NCBI RefSeq assembly: GCF_000423925.1
Contig: NZ_KE384108.1
Location: 42,442 to 106,441, forward strand
DNA: 64,000 nucleotides
From: Butyrivibrio sp. VCD2006
Lineage (GTDB): Bacteria > Bacillota > Clostridia > Lachnospirales > Lachnospiraceae
Direction: 5' to 3'
Both the position numbers and the translations under genes were made by a program. Positions 51,054 through 60,439 of this stretch are shown piece after piece; positions within the stretch are counted from its first letter, which is position 1; each line of letters opens with the position of its first letter. The notes beneath the pieces are model-generated. The model did no database searches and was not told the origin of the DNA. It was given only the letters and a program-made list of their open reading frames with translations.

Positions 51054-51557
51054 ATGTGGTATGTGATACAGGTTAAATCCGGAAATGAGCATAAGATACA
51101 GAACATATGCGTTAAGTGCCTTAGGTATGAAGATGAAGAGGTTTTCATCCCGGTAAAGGTACTAAAGAAAAGGATAAAGGGAATAGATAAAGAGGTAGAG
51201 ACCAAGCTGTTCCCGGGATACATTTTTTTTCTTACGAATGAAGTAGAGGAATTATTCTTCAGATTAAAAAAAGTAAAAGAACTTACAAAAATCCTTAAGA
51301 CCGGGGATGAGTTCGTTCCGCTTAGTGTGAAGGAGGAACAGTTTTTAACAAGGCTGATGAATCCGGAGTATAAGGTGGATATGTCTACCGGCTATATAGA
51401 GGGAGATCGCGTTGTTATTACTGATGGTCCTGTGATGGGACTTGAGGGAATGATCGCGAGAATTGACCGCCACAAAAAGCAGGCGGTGCTTAAAACAGAA
51501 TTTTTCGGCAAGCCCACAGAAATTGTAGTAGGGCTTGAGATTATTGATAAATATTGA
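51054..51557 (+). CDS. loaP: LoaP-like NusG-family antiterminator
   Basis: A protein of 167 residues. It has a NusG N-terminal domain (MWYVIQVKSGNEHKIQ, LFPGYIFFL) and a C-terminal KOW domain (EGDRVVITDGPVMGLEGMIARID). Short NusG paralogues at the head of polysaccharide operons (LoaP in Firmicutes) help RNA polymerase read through terminators over long operons. Position, length and sequence fit. The operon it would serve begins at 51.66 kb. The ribosome site is weak. Confidence 0.88.
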   Translation: MWYVIQVKSGNEHKIQNICVKCLRYEDEEVFIPVKVLKKRIKGIDKEVETKLFPGYIFFLTNEVEELFFRLKKVKELTKILKTGDEFVPLSVKEEQFLTRLMNPEYKVDMSTGYIEGDRVVITDGPVMGLEGMIARIDRHKKQAVLKTEFFGKPTEIVVGLEIIDKY

Positions 51558-51657
51558 TACATGAAGTATTAAAGTGTAATCGTCGCCCGGAGCGCGTTGC
51601 ATGGAGGTATGGACATAGCGGAGTCACCTTCTAAGTAGAAGACAGATTAATTTTTGG

Positions 51658-52470
51658 GTGATAGTAACCGGCAGCGCTCTTACCGGCACTGCAATGGCGA
51701 AGCTATGTCTTTTTTGTTTCATCAAAAGCCTTCTATATGAGGTACCTACATTGAGCCAAAGTCTTCTAAAAAGATACGATTTTCATATTACTCTTTGCGC
51801 CATAGTACTTACTATGATTCAGTTTCTTACCTGTTTATATCTTGTAGGCATTAGCGGCGCGGTGGTATTTCTTGTTTTGTATATTCCCGCTGGTTTGCTC
51901 CTTACTTACCTCAAATTCGAATACGAGCTCCAGCCTCTTTACTATAGAAGACAAACAGTAGCATGTTTACTTATCGACATAATTATTACTACTGCTTTCA
52001 GAACAGACCTGCTAACCGGTTTTCTGTTTTTTATATTCTCACAAATCATCTACCTTGCATGGCTGAAATTTTCAGAATGGTGGATGTCCTACCACATAGC
52101 ACCTCAAAGGACTGTCATGATAACAGACGCCACTAATGAAAATGAAGAAGATGAAGAGAATAAAGAAGTGTTCTATAAACCGGACTGTGACAAAGAGCTT
52201 CTGATGCGTATGCCTTACAGATTTAGCGATATAAGTAAAGTATCTCTCGGGGATGCAGAACGCTTCATAGAATTATTCAGAATACCACAGATGCTTATAT
52301 GTATAGAAGACCCTGAGAAATGCATAAAAATGATAGAGCTTGCAAGGGCAAAGGGGATGATTTTGTTCATGCTGGGTAATAAAAATGAAAGTCTCTTAAG
52401 GCAAAGCCTTCGCAGAATCAGAAAAGTGAAAATAGGAAATAATTCATTATTCTATGGAAGACCTATATGA
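51658..52470 (+). CDS. Membrane half of a priming transferase, no catalytic domain
   Basis: A protein of 270 residues starting at GTG 51658 or ATG 51694; neither has a clear ribosome site. Four or five membrane segments are followed by a cytoplasmic part ending near residue 270. This resembles the N-terminal membrane and CoA-binding-like region of polyprenyl glycosylphosphotransferases (compare the gene at 54.5 kb), but the C-terminal catalytic domain is absent. Four bases overlap the next gene. It could be a truncated relic or a regulatory partner. Confidence 0.6.
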   Translation: MIVTGSALTGTAMAKLCLFCFIKSLLYEVPTLSQSLLKRYDFHITLCAIVLTMIQFLTCLYLVGISGAVVFLVLYIPAGLLLTYLKFEYELQPLYYRRQTVACLLIDIIITTAFRTDLLTGFLFFIFSQIIYLAWLKFSEWWMSYHIAPQRTVMITDATNENEEDEENKEVFYKPDCDKELLMRMPYRFSDISKVSLGDAERFIELFRIPQMLICIEDPEKCIKMIELARAKGMILFMLGNKNESLLRQSLRRIRKVKIGNNSLFYGRPI

Positions 52471-54470
52471 TCAGTATTATTGTACCGGTGCATAATGCGG
52501 AAAATTACATAGAAGAAACAATAAACTCAGTGCTCGCTCAGACCCATGGGCATTTTGAGCTGATACTTGTTGATGATAAATCAACAGATAAAAGTGTTGA
52601 AATAATAGAGCACTTTGATGATGCGAGAATAAAGCTCGTAAGGCTTACGGAAAACAAAGGGGCGGCGGGAGCAAGAAATGAAGGGTTGAAAATAGCAGAG
52701 GGAAGATATATAGCATATCTTGATGCTGATGATCTATGGCTCCCCGATAAGCTGAAAAAAGAGCTGCAGTATATGAAAAAATATGATGCAGGCTTTGTGT
52801 TTTCCGCCTACGAATTTGGTGATGAGAATGCGACTCCCACCGGGAAAATAGTAAGAGTGCCCAGGGAGCTTTCTTATAAAGATGCCTTATCACGAACAGT
52901 AATATTCACATCTACTGTTCTTATAGATACAAAAAAAGTAAAAAAGGAACTACTTATGATGCCTCAGATAGAATCTGAGGATAGTGCAACCTGGTGGCAG
53001 ATATTAAAGACAGGAGTAATAGCATATGGACTTAACCAGCCTCTTGCAATTTACAGAAGACCTGCTAACAGTCTGTCATCCGATAAGGGGGTTGCGGTAA
53101 AGCGAATCTGGAACCTTTATAGAAACTATGTGGGACTTGGTTTTTTCACATCCTGCTATCTGCTATTTTTATGGGCATGGAGAGCAAGCGTGAGGAGAGT
53201 TGTGGCAGATTCTTTTCGAACCCACATGGAATCCATAAAACGGTTCGCTGTAATTCAGTTATCTTTGCTTGGATTATTATTCCATGCACTGATGTATGCC
53301 TGGATATGGCTAAAAAGATATTATCCAATAATAAACTCCATAAGAATAAGTCAGGATGGATATGTATTTGGTGCAGGCCTTAAGCTCTACTTCAGAGGCC
53401 ACCTTTTAATAGTCATTATCTATTTCCTTATCCTTCTATTCTGCTCAAGAACAGGAGACGGAATGAGGACGGGATATGTAAAGCCGGGAAATGTGTTTGC
53501 TGCTGAGGCTGTAGCACTTGCTGTGACCAACATCATCACTTATCTGCAGCTTTCAATTATGAATAACTGGCTGGTTCCGATAAGACCTATGGCGCAGATG
53601 TTTGTGACACAGCTCCTTCTCACCGCCATATGGGCTTATATTGCTGATGCAATATATAGAAATGTTTTCCCTGCAAGGGAGGCTCTCATAGTCGGAAGTA
53701 GTGATATGGATTCCGAGAGGATTGAGGAAATATTCTCAAGCAGAAATGACAGGTTCCTTATTATGAAAACCATGCAGCCTTCTGATGGTATTGAGAAGAT
53801 AAAAAAGGAATGTCTAAGGTGGTATGGCTGTGTGATCCTTGGTGAGATGGATATAGAAAAAAAGCTGTATCTTACGGAATACTGCTTCAGGCATTTTATC
53901 AGAGTATATATAGTGCCTACAATTGGGGACATTCTGGTTCAGGGCTCTGAACAGCTTGATCTTTTTGGCACAACAGTATTCGAGCTCAGGGAGTATTCCA
54001 TAAGATGGGAATCAAGGGTTATAAAACGAATCATTGATATCCTCGTATCCCTGATACTTATAGCTTTGCTTACGCCACTTATGCTATGTAAGCTTTTAGG
54101 CGGAAGCCATATAGAAAAAACATCCTGTTATGGGAAACAGGGAATAATTTTCGAAAGACTGTCCTTTAGCGGAGAGGGAATTGGGAAATCCATTCCCTCC
54201 CTTTTTAATGTGCTAAAGGGTGACATGTCCATGGTTGGAACTGCCCTTTATCCAAAAGACAAGATGCAAAAGCTCATGGACGATGAAGCCGAGTACACCT
54301 ACAGACTCAGGCTAAAGCCAGGTTTTACAAGCTATGCCATGCAGCACCGGGAAGGATATTCCACTGAAAAGGATATCCTGAAAATGGATCTGTATTATAT
54401 ACAGCACTATTCACTGATTTTAGATATAAAACTATTACTCCAGGCTTGGAGAAAGAAAGGAGCGCTATGA
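52467..54470 (+). CDS. GT2 glycosyltransferase fused to a degenerate priming transferase
   Basis: A protein of 667 residues. Residues 1 to about 215 are a family-2 glycosyltransferase (SIIVPVHNAENYIEETINSVL; nucleotide-binding LDADD near residue 90). Then come four or five membrane segments and a region like the N-terminal part of polyprenyl phosphosugar transferases. Last is a shortened transferase domain (RIIDILVSLILIALLTPLM; VLKGDMSMVGTALYP). The central KFRSM and DELPQ segments, which carry the catalytic Asp-Glu, are missing, so this half is probably inactive. It overlaps its neighbours on both sides by a few bases. Confidence 0.78.
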   Translation: MISIIVPVHNAENYIEETINSVLAQTHGHFELILVDDKSTDKSVEIIEHFDDARIKLVRLTENKGAAGARNEGLKIAEGRYIAYLDADDLWLPDKLKKELQYMKKYDAGFVFSAYEFGDENATPTGKIVRVPRELSYKDALSRTVIFTSTVLIDTKKVKKELLMMPQIESEDSATWWQILKTGVIAYGLNQPLAIYRRPANSLSSDKGVAVKRIWNLYRNYVGLGFFTSCYLLFLWAWRASVRRVVADSFRTHMESIKRFAVIQLSLLGLLFHALMYAWIWLKRYYPIINSIRISQDGYVFGAGLKLYFRGHLLIVIIYFLILLFCSRTGDGMRTGYVKPGNVFAAEAVALAVTNIITYLQLSIMNNWLVPIRPMAQMFVTQLLLTAIWAYIADAIYRNVFPAREALIVGSSDMDSERIEEIFSSRNDRFLIMKTMQPSDGIEKIKKECLRWYGCVILGEMDIEKKLYLTEYCFRHFIRVYIVPTIGDILVQGSEQLDLFGTTVFELREYSIRWESRVIKRIIDILVSLILIALLTPLMLCKLLGGSHIEKTSCYGKQGIIFERLSFSGEGIGKSIPSLFNVLKGDMSMVGTALYPKDKMQKLMDDEAEYTYRLRLKPGFTSYAMQHREGYSTEKDILKMDLYYIQHYSLILDIKLLLQAWRKKGAL

Positions 54471-55858
54471 CATCAAGAGCGGAAAAATCAGTTTTACAAA
54501 ATACTCTTATACGTGCGGTAAAGCTGTGGAACATACTTCTTGTGACCTATTGCTTTGCAATAGCGTGGATGTTCTATTACAGCAGCCGGATTGCGCTTCC
54601 CTTCTATAGGAAAGGTAATTACGTAGTAATAATTCTTTTTATGGTTGTGTACTATTACCTGACACATCTCTATGGAGGTTTTCTCCTTCATATCTACAGG
54701 GTATCACAGCTTGTGTACGCGCAGGGATTATCAATAGTTATCACTAATGGTCTGACTGTGGTCATAATAACTCTTCTAAACAGAAGAATCCCGAATTTGA
54801 TACCGCTCCTTATGTGCATGGTGATAGAAGTACTCGTTACAACAACCTGGTCACTTCTGGCTCATAAATGGTATCTGAACAAGTATCAGAAGAGAGACAG
54901 CGTAGTGATCTGGGATGAGCTTGAAGGGCTTGATGCGCTTATCGAGCAGAACGGTCTCGATGCAAGATACAGAATTCTTAGAACTGTAAATGCAAAGAAC
55001 ATAGATAAACAGAATATGGATAAATACCTCGGTGATGCTGAGGTAGTATTCCTTTGCAGTATCCACAGCCATGACAGAAATCAGATCATAAAGTACTGCG
55101 TAAGACATGATATAAGTGCATATGTAATTCCCAGAATCGGTGACGTGATAATGAGTGGTGCAGAGAGAGTAAGTCTCATGAATCTGCCCATGCTCCTTCT
55201 TGGAAGATATAACCCTACACCGGAGTATCTGCTGGTGAAAAGAATCATCGATATTGTTGTTAGTGGTCTCGCACTTATTGTGCTTTCACCTCTTATGGTG
55301 GTGGTGGGATTGATAATAAGATCTGATGGTGGTACCGCCTTCTACAGACAAAAGAGACTGACCAAGGATGGTCAGGAATTCTATGTTTTAAAATTTCGTT
55401 CCATGAGAATGGATGCTGAGAAGGATGGAGTAGCGAGACTAAGTACCGGCGATAAGGATGACAGAATAACACCTATCGGAAGATTCATACGTTCATGCAG
55501 AATTGATGAGCTTCCGCAGCTCATAAACATCCTAAAAGGTGAGATGACGATTGTAGGACCAAGACCCGAAAGACCGGAGATAGCTGAGAAGTACATGGAA
55601 GAGCTTCCGGAGTTTGTCCTTCGACTCCAGGCAAAGGCAGGCCTTACAGGCTATGCACAGGTGTATGGAAAATACAACACAACACCCTATGACAAGCTGC
55701 TGATGGACCTCATGTACATAGCAAGACCCAGCCTGATAGAGGATCTCAAAATCATGTTCGCGACAGTGAAGATACTGTTCATGGCTGAGAGTACGGAGGG
55801 GATTGCTGCGGGTCAGACGACGGCGATGGGAGTAGGCACGGATAAGAAGATAGTATAA
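54467..55858 (+). CDS. Complete polyprenyl phosphosugar (priming) transferase
   Basis: 463 residues from ATG 54467 (AAGGAG). Four N-terminal membrane segments, a Rossmann-like middle, a fifth membrane segment (RIIDIVVSGLALIVLSPLMVVVG) and a full bacterial sugar-transferase domain. Motifs present are FYRQKRL, FYVLKFRSMRMDAE, IDELPQLINILKGEMTIVGPRPERPE and KAGLTGYAQVYGKY. It transfers a sugar phosphate from a UDP-sugar to undecaprenyl phosphate, the first step of repeat-unit assembly. It is the only one of three related genes here with all catalytic residues. Confidence 0.93.
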   Translation: MTSRAEKSVLQNTLIRAVKLWNILLVTYCFAIAWMFYYSSRIALPFYRKGNYVVIILFMVVYYYLTHLYGGFLLHIYRVSQLVYAQGLSIVITNGLTVVIITLLNRRIPNLIPLLMCMVIEVLVTTTWSLLAHKWYLNKYQKRDSVVIWDELEGLDALIEQNGLDARYRILRTVNAKNIDKQNMDKYLGDAEVVFLCSIHSHDRNQIIKYCVRHDISAYVIPRIGDVIMSGAERVSLMNLPMLLLGRYNPTPEYLLVKRIIDIVVSGLALIVLSPLMVVVGLIIRSDGGTAFYRQKRLTKDGQEFYVLKFRSMRMDAEKDGVARLSTGDKDDRITPIGRFIRSCRIDELPQLINILKGEMTIVGPRPERPEIAEKYMEELPEFVLRLQAKAGLTGYAQVYGKYNTTPYDKLLMDLMYIARPSLIEDLKIMFATVKILFMAESTEGIAAGQTTAMGVGTDKKIV

Positions 55859-55882
55859 GTAATCAAAAGATAATGAAGGTTT

Positions 55883-55922
55883 AAGGCTCCGGAATGTATT
55901 ACATTTCGGGGCTTTGATTTTT
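55883..55922 (+). terminator. Imperfect terminator before the AT-rich cassette
   Basis: AAGGCTCCGGAATGT faces ACATTTCGGGGCTTT with several G-U pairs, followed by GATTTTT. It marks the border at which base composition changes. Read-through would need antitermination. Confidence 0.65.
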
Positions 55923-55953
55923 ATTGGGATTGAAAGTTCTGAGAATGGAAAAG

Positions 55954-56772
55954 ATGAAATACTCAGTTTTGATGAGTGTGTATGCAAAAGAAAAACCTGA
56001 ATATTTAGAAGCTGCAATGAATAGTATGTGGGAGCAGACGGTTAAGACAGATGATTTTGTACTTGTCTGTGATGGACCGCTAACTGAAAATCTTGAAAAA
56101 ACTATTGAAAAAATGCAACATGACCATCCTGATGATTTAAATGTGATTAGATTGGAACAGAATAGCGGATTAGGCAATGCATTAAATGCTGGATTAAAAC
56201 ATTGTAGAAACGAGCTTGTTGCTCGTATGGATAGCGATGATATAAGTAAAATGGATCGCTGCGAGAGGCAATTAGAAATCTTTACTAGTTATCCAGATAT
56301 AGATATATGTTCAGGAACAGTAATAGAGTTTGTCGACAATACTGAAAATATTATAGGAAAAAGAGAATTGCCTACAAAGAATGAAGATATAGTAATTTTT
56401 TCTAAGAAAAGGAATCCTTTTAATCATCCAGCTGTGATGTTTAGGAAAAGAGCAGTAGAAGATGCTGGAGATTATCTTGAGAAATATCACTTATTCGAAG
56501 ACTATTATCTGTGGGTAAGGATGTTTATGAATGGTTCTAAGGCAGTGAATATAAAAGAGCCATTATTATATATGCGTACACCGATAGATTTATATATGCG
56601 TAGGGGTGGAAAAGATTATGCAGTAAATATGCTTAGATTCCATACCTGGATGAAGTCTGAACAGTGGATTTCCTTAGGGCATTATTTAACTGGAGCGATT
56701 CCACATGCATTAGCATGCGTACTACCAAATAAAGTTCGTTGCTATATTTATAGAATTTTACACGCTAATTGA
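55954..56772 (+). CDS. Family 2 glycosyltransferase A
   Basis: About 272 residues from ATG 55954 (MKYSVLMSVYAKEKPEYL); ATG 55945 is also possible. It is a GT-A fold enzyme with FVLVCDGPL, SGLGNALNAGLKHC and the metal-binding MDSDD. The body resembles the CpsI/EpsE-like group of GT2 enzymes. It adds a sugar to the lipid-linked repeat unit on the cytoplasmic side. First gene of the AT-rich part of the cluster. Donor and acceptor unknown. Confidence 0.9.
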   Translation: MKYSVLMSVYAKEKPEYLEAAMNSMWEQTVKTDDFVLVCDGPLTENLEKTIEKMQHDHPDDLNVIRLEQNSGLGNALNAGLKHCRNELVARMDSDDISKMDRCERQLEIFTSYPDIDICSGTVIEFVDNTENIIGKRELPTKNEDIVIFSKKRNPFNHPAVMFRKRAVEDAGDYLEKYHLFEDYYLWVRMFMNGSKAVNIKEPLLYMRTPIDLYMRRGGKDYAVNMLRFHTWMKSEQWISLGHYLTGAIPHALACVLPNKVRCYIYRILHAN

Positions 56773-56824
56773 AAGGAAGTGTACTAAGCTATTCATGCTA
56801 AATGAGCTTATCACTAAAAAATAA

Positions 56825-57688
56825 ATGACGGATATAACGGTTATCATTCTAACTAAGGATGAAGAGGAAAACATAGAAAGATGCATAAATTCGGTTAAGG
56901 AATGGGTAAGTCGAATTGTTGTTATTGATAGCTACAGTAATGATAAAACTGTTGAAATTGCAAAGAATTTAGGAGCTGAGGTCATTCAACACGAATTTAT
57001 TCATTATGGAGCCCAGTTTCAATTTGCATTGGACAATGCAGATATTAGAACAAAATGGGTGTTTCGACTTGATGCAGATGAAGAAGTATCAGAAGAGACA
57101 GAAAAAGAGATAGAAGACCTGTGTTTGATACATGATGAAACGGATGTCAATGGGTTTGTTTTTAGACTTCAAAATGTTTTTATGGGCAGAAAGCTAAAAC
57201 ATGGATTTGTTCATATTCTTGAGAAATTATGTATTTTCAAATATGGTAAAGCTGCTATGGAGGACAGATATTTTGGAGAACAGATAATATTAACAGAAGG
57301 TAGTTCTATTTCGTTGAGGTCTTTATCGTTACATTATCCTGTTAGAAATCTGAACTTTTTTGTAAATAAGCTTAATTGGTATGCTTCAAGAGAAGCAAAA
57401 GATTTTTTGAGTCGTCTTGACGGAAAACAAGATTTTTCAACTTTGGATAGACCTACAATGATAAGGAGAATTATTAAATATAAAGTGTACTATAAATTGT
57501 CTCCAAGAATCAGATCTTCTATGATGTTTTTTTACTATTACATTCTAAAGTTAGGTTTTTTGGATGGTATTGAGGGATTTTATTGGCATTTTTTGCAAAT
57601 ACAATTTTTGAGGACATTAGTAGATGCAAAGATGCTTGAAGTAAAAAAGAGTGGAAAGAGTATTGGTGAGACAGGTTCGTGGAACTAG
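56825..57688 (+). CDS. Family 2 glycosyltransferase B (WaaE-like)
   Basis: A protein of 287 residues. TDITVIILTKDEEENIERCI, IVVIDSYSNDKTVEIAKNLGA and VFRLDADEEVS are typical of the WaaE/KdtX-like GT2 branch. A hydrophobic C-terminus could contact the membrane. AT-rich with frequent ATT/ATA/AAA codons. The ribosome site is poor (AAAAATAA), common for this cassette. Confidence 0.88.
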   Translation: MTDITVIILTKDEEENIERCINSVKEWVSRIVVIDSYSNDKTVEIAKNLGAEVIQHEFIHYGAQFQFALDNADIRTKWVFRLDADEEVSEETEKEIEDLCLIHDETDVNGFVFRLQNVFMGRKLKHGFVHILEKLCIFKYGKAAMEDRYFGEQIILTEGSSISLRSLSLHYPVRNLNFFVNKLNWYASREAKDFLSRLDGKQDFSTLDRPTMIRRIIKYKVYYKLSPRIRSSMMFFYYYILKLGFLDGIEGFYWHFLQIQFLRTLVDAKMLEVKKSGKSIGETGSWN

Positions 57689-57825
57689 TTTTTTTATAAT
57701 GGTATAAGTTCATTGCCTCAGACCAATTTGATATCCATGTTAGAAAAAAAGAGAATATTTGGCTGACTAAGTGAATTAAATCGATTTTAAGAAAAAAATC
57801 GAAGTGTATTGCAGGAGATTTATTT

Positions 57826-58683
57826 ATGAAAAAAGTGGCAATAGTATTGCTTAACTATAATTCTTCAAAAGATATTATAGATATGGTGGATGTCCAATTA
57901 AAAAAAATAGTATTACCTCCAGATACTATAATTATAATTGTTGACAATAATTCAACAGATAACTCATTACAGGTTTTTGAAAAATGGAATAAAAAATGCA
58001 TTATTATCGAATCATCGGTGAATGGGGGATATGCCAGAGGGAACAATATTGGAATAAAATATGCTGAACAAAATGGATTTGATTATGTATGGATTTTAAA
58101 TAGTGATGTTGTGATTAGAAATCCTAAAACGCTTGATATGATGCTGGAAGTTATGTCTGCTGATAATAAAATTGGTGCAGTGTCACCAATAGTATATTCA
58201 GGCTATGGAAATGAAATGAATAGAAATCTTTATAGACCTACGATTTTTGATTTGACAATCGGAAGAATAAGATATCGAAGGAGAGGAAGAAGAATCGATA
58301 AGTCCTTAATGGGGATAAATGATAATTATTGTTATAACTATAAGCCCCAGGGATGCTGCATGCTATTAAATGTTCCAATAATGCATGAAGTTGGCTATTT
58401 AGATAACAATACGTTCCTTTTTATGGAGGAACCTATATTAGGAGAACGATTATTGAACAATAATTACAGAAGTGCCTTGTGTTTATCTACAAGTATAATA
58501 CATAATCATAATTCTGATTATAAGTCGGAAGGGCATAGAAGAAAAGTGTTTAAATGGCAATTACAAAGCGAGATGTATTATTACAGAGAATATCGAAAAT
58601 TTCCTTGTTATGTAGCACTATTTTGCGAGCTTTTTACAATTATTCATCATTTTGTTTTGATTAGGTTTAGATATTTTAAATGA
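57826..58683 (+). CDS. Family 2 glycosyltransferase C (rhamnosyltransferase-like)
   Basis: A protein of 285 residues. VAIVLLNYNSSKDIIDMV, IIIVDNNSTDNS, NGGYARGNNIGIKYA and WILNSDVV match the GT2 branch that includes rhamnosyl- and galactofuranosyltransferases. AGGAG precedes ATG. The C-terminal 60 residues are hydrophobic/basic and probably membrane-associated. Confidence 0.9.
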   Translation: MKKVAIVLLNYNSSKDIIDMVDVQLKKIVLPPDTIIIIVDNNSTDNSLQVFEKWNKKCIIIESSVNGGYARGNNIGIKYAEQNGFDYVWILNSDVVIRNPKTLDMMLEVMSADNKIGAVSPIVYSGYGNEMNRNLYRPTIFDLTIGRIRYRRRGRRIDKSLMGINDNYCYNYKPQGCCMLLNVPIMHEVGYLDNNTFLFMEEPILGERLLNNNYRSALCLSTSIIHNHNSDYKSEGHRRKVFKWQLQSEMYYYREYRKFPCYVALFCELFTIIHHFVLIRFRYFK

Positions 58684-58812
58684 TTTATTTGTGATATGCA
58701 GTGAAACGGATATAGATAATCATTTTAGAATTGAAAAGTTAAGTATGGTCAATCTTGTTGTGAGAAACTATCAACAAGAATAGCATTTATATAGGAGATT
58801 AATATTAACATT

Positions 58813-60042
58813 ATGGATAATGAACTGAAAATAAATACGAATCAAATTTTAATGGCAATAATAATGTTGATACTCTTACTTCCGGACGACTATTTTTATC
58901 TAATAACGATTTATTCTAGTACCACGCCTAGCTTTATTCATTCAATTAGATTGAATTATAGCTTTGATGTTATTCAGCTTTTTATTTTGGTTGGAGGCTT
59001 TTTGCTCTATGTATTTACTAATGATATAAAGTTGATTGCTTTATCAATTATAATGTTTACAAGAGAAGCTTTTATTGCATTAATATATGGAAACTCTCTT
59101 TTTAAGAATCATGCCTATGATATGTACTTAATTATGCTTGTAGGCTATTTTTTATATGTGATTTTATTAGAGAATTGTGAATCTTTTAAGCAGTTTGAGA
59201 GTTTTCTGGAGATGTATTTGATTCTAAATATTATTACTATATTCGTGAATTTTTATATACATGATTATGATATAGGTAAAAGATACAATGCTACAAACCT
59301 TGATGTTGGGGGTACAGGGAGTCTTTGTGCAATAGGCTCAATATTTTTTTTTCTGACTTTTATAAATAAAAGGCGTATGATTAGTGGAATCGAATTTTTA
59401 ATGTCGATTATTGGATTGCTTTTATCGGGATCTCGAGCAAATATCGCATGGGTATGTTTTGTTTTTGCTTTTTATTTTGTTATTAGCACTTATCAGCAAT
59501 TTAGTAGTAAAAAAATGGCGCCTGGATGGTTGCTGTCAAGAACAATAATAGTTATAGCTTTGATTCTGTTTTTTGCCTTTTTTAGTGTAAGATTCGTCTC
59601 TGATGATCTGATTATTCAGTTATTTAGAATGTCAAGAATGTCAAGGGAAAGCATAATTAACGATGAATCATTTATTGGAAGATTACAATCTATGATAGCA
59701 GGAATGAAGATTATAAAGGATTATCCGCTTGGCATCTCGGGATTTTTTATTAATCTACAATCTGAGATGCAGATGAGGGGATATCCAACGTTTCCACATA
59801 GTACATTGATGTCATACTACATATTATTTGGACCAATAGTGCTTTTTATGTATTACAGATTTCTTAAAATATTTAAAAGTATTAAGTATTACGGTAATCC
59901 ATATAAATGGCTTGTTTTGTATCTGTTTATAAGTACGATATTTTATGGAGGACCTATAACAAATTTTAAAATTTTTTTTCAATTTTTTCTAATTATGGGT
60001 ATTGCAAAAATATATGAATCTTTATATGAGGAATATGGTTAA
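58813..60042 (+). CDS. wzy: O-antigen/capsule polymerase (Wzy-like)
   Basis: A protein of 409 residues with ten or more membrane segments and a larger loop in the second half (MSRMSRESIINDESFIGRLQSMIAGMKIIKDYPLGISGFF). The GSRANIAWV motif and overall layout fit Wzy polymerases, which join lipid-linked repeat units outside the membrane. It is the only polymerase candidate in the cluster. Sequence conservation in this family is low, so the call rests on topology and context. Confidence 0.82.
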   Translation: MDNELKINTNQILMAIIMLILLLPDDYFYLITIYSSTTPSFIHSIRLNYSFDVIQLFILVGGFLLYVFTNDIKLIALSIIMFTREAFIALIYGNSLFKNHAYDMYLIMLVGYFLYVILLENCESFKQFESFLEMYLILNIITIFVNFYIHDYDIGKRYNATNLDVGGTGSLCAIGSIFFFLTFINKRRMISGIEFLMSIIGLLLSGSRANIAWVCFVFAFYFVISTYQQFSSKKMAPGWLLSRTIIVIALILFFAFFSVRFVSDDLIIQLFRMSRMSRESIINDESFIGRLQSMIAGMKIIKDYPLGISGFFINLQSEMQMRGYPTFPHSTLMSYYILFGPIVLFMYYRFLKIFKSIKYYGNPYKWLVLYLFISTIFYGGPITNFKIFFQFFLIMGIAKIYESLYEEYG

Positions 60043-60439
60043 GATATTTTATTGGGCTTTTGAATCAAACAATAAATGATTTTTTAGTGAATAATCTTAG
60101 ACAAAGATCTTGTTGTGAATTAACGACTACTGCGTTTAAAGTCGCTTTTTGGTAAAGTCATTTAGTTTTACTTCAATACAATTTGTTGCGGAAGTGTGAT
60201 ATCAATCTACATATAATCAGAATGCTATAACATGGCATATCGCAAGTCCATTAAGCACAATCGGATAGAATTATTATCATAGATATAGTGTTAGTAAAGC
60301 TTCAGCAGTTTTTGTTTGATATCAAATCTAAAACTTGGTTTCACATGTTTATTATCACAGATTTCATGCTGCTATTTTTAAGCAAAAAATCTATTTTTAT
60401 GCTAAAACTAATTAATTTGGTTAAGGGAGGGAGAAGGGA
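60043..60439. other. Gap in the EPS cassette
   Basis: About 400 bp of AT-rich DNA without a recognisable gene, strong terminator or tandem repeat. It ends in the purine-rich GGGAGGGAGAAGGGA before the next start. It may be a remnant of a lost gene. Confidence 0.4.

Noticed and set aside
60043..60439. Possible lost gene
   Set aside because: No frame, motif or similarity could be recognised; recorded only as an empty gap.
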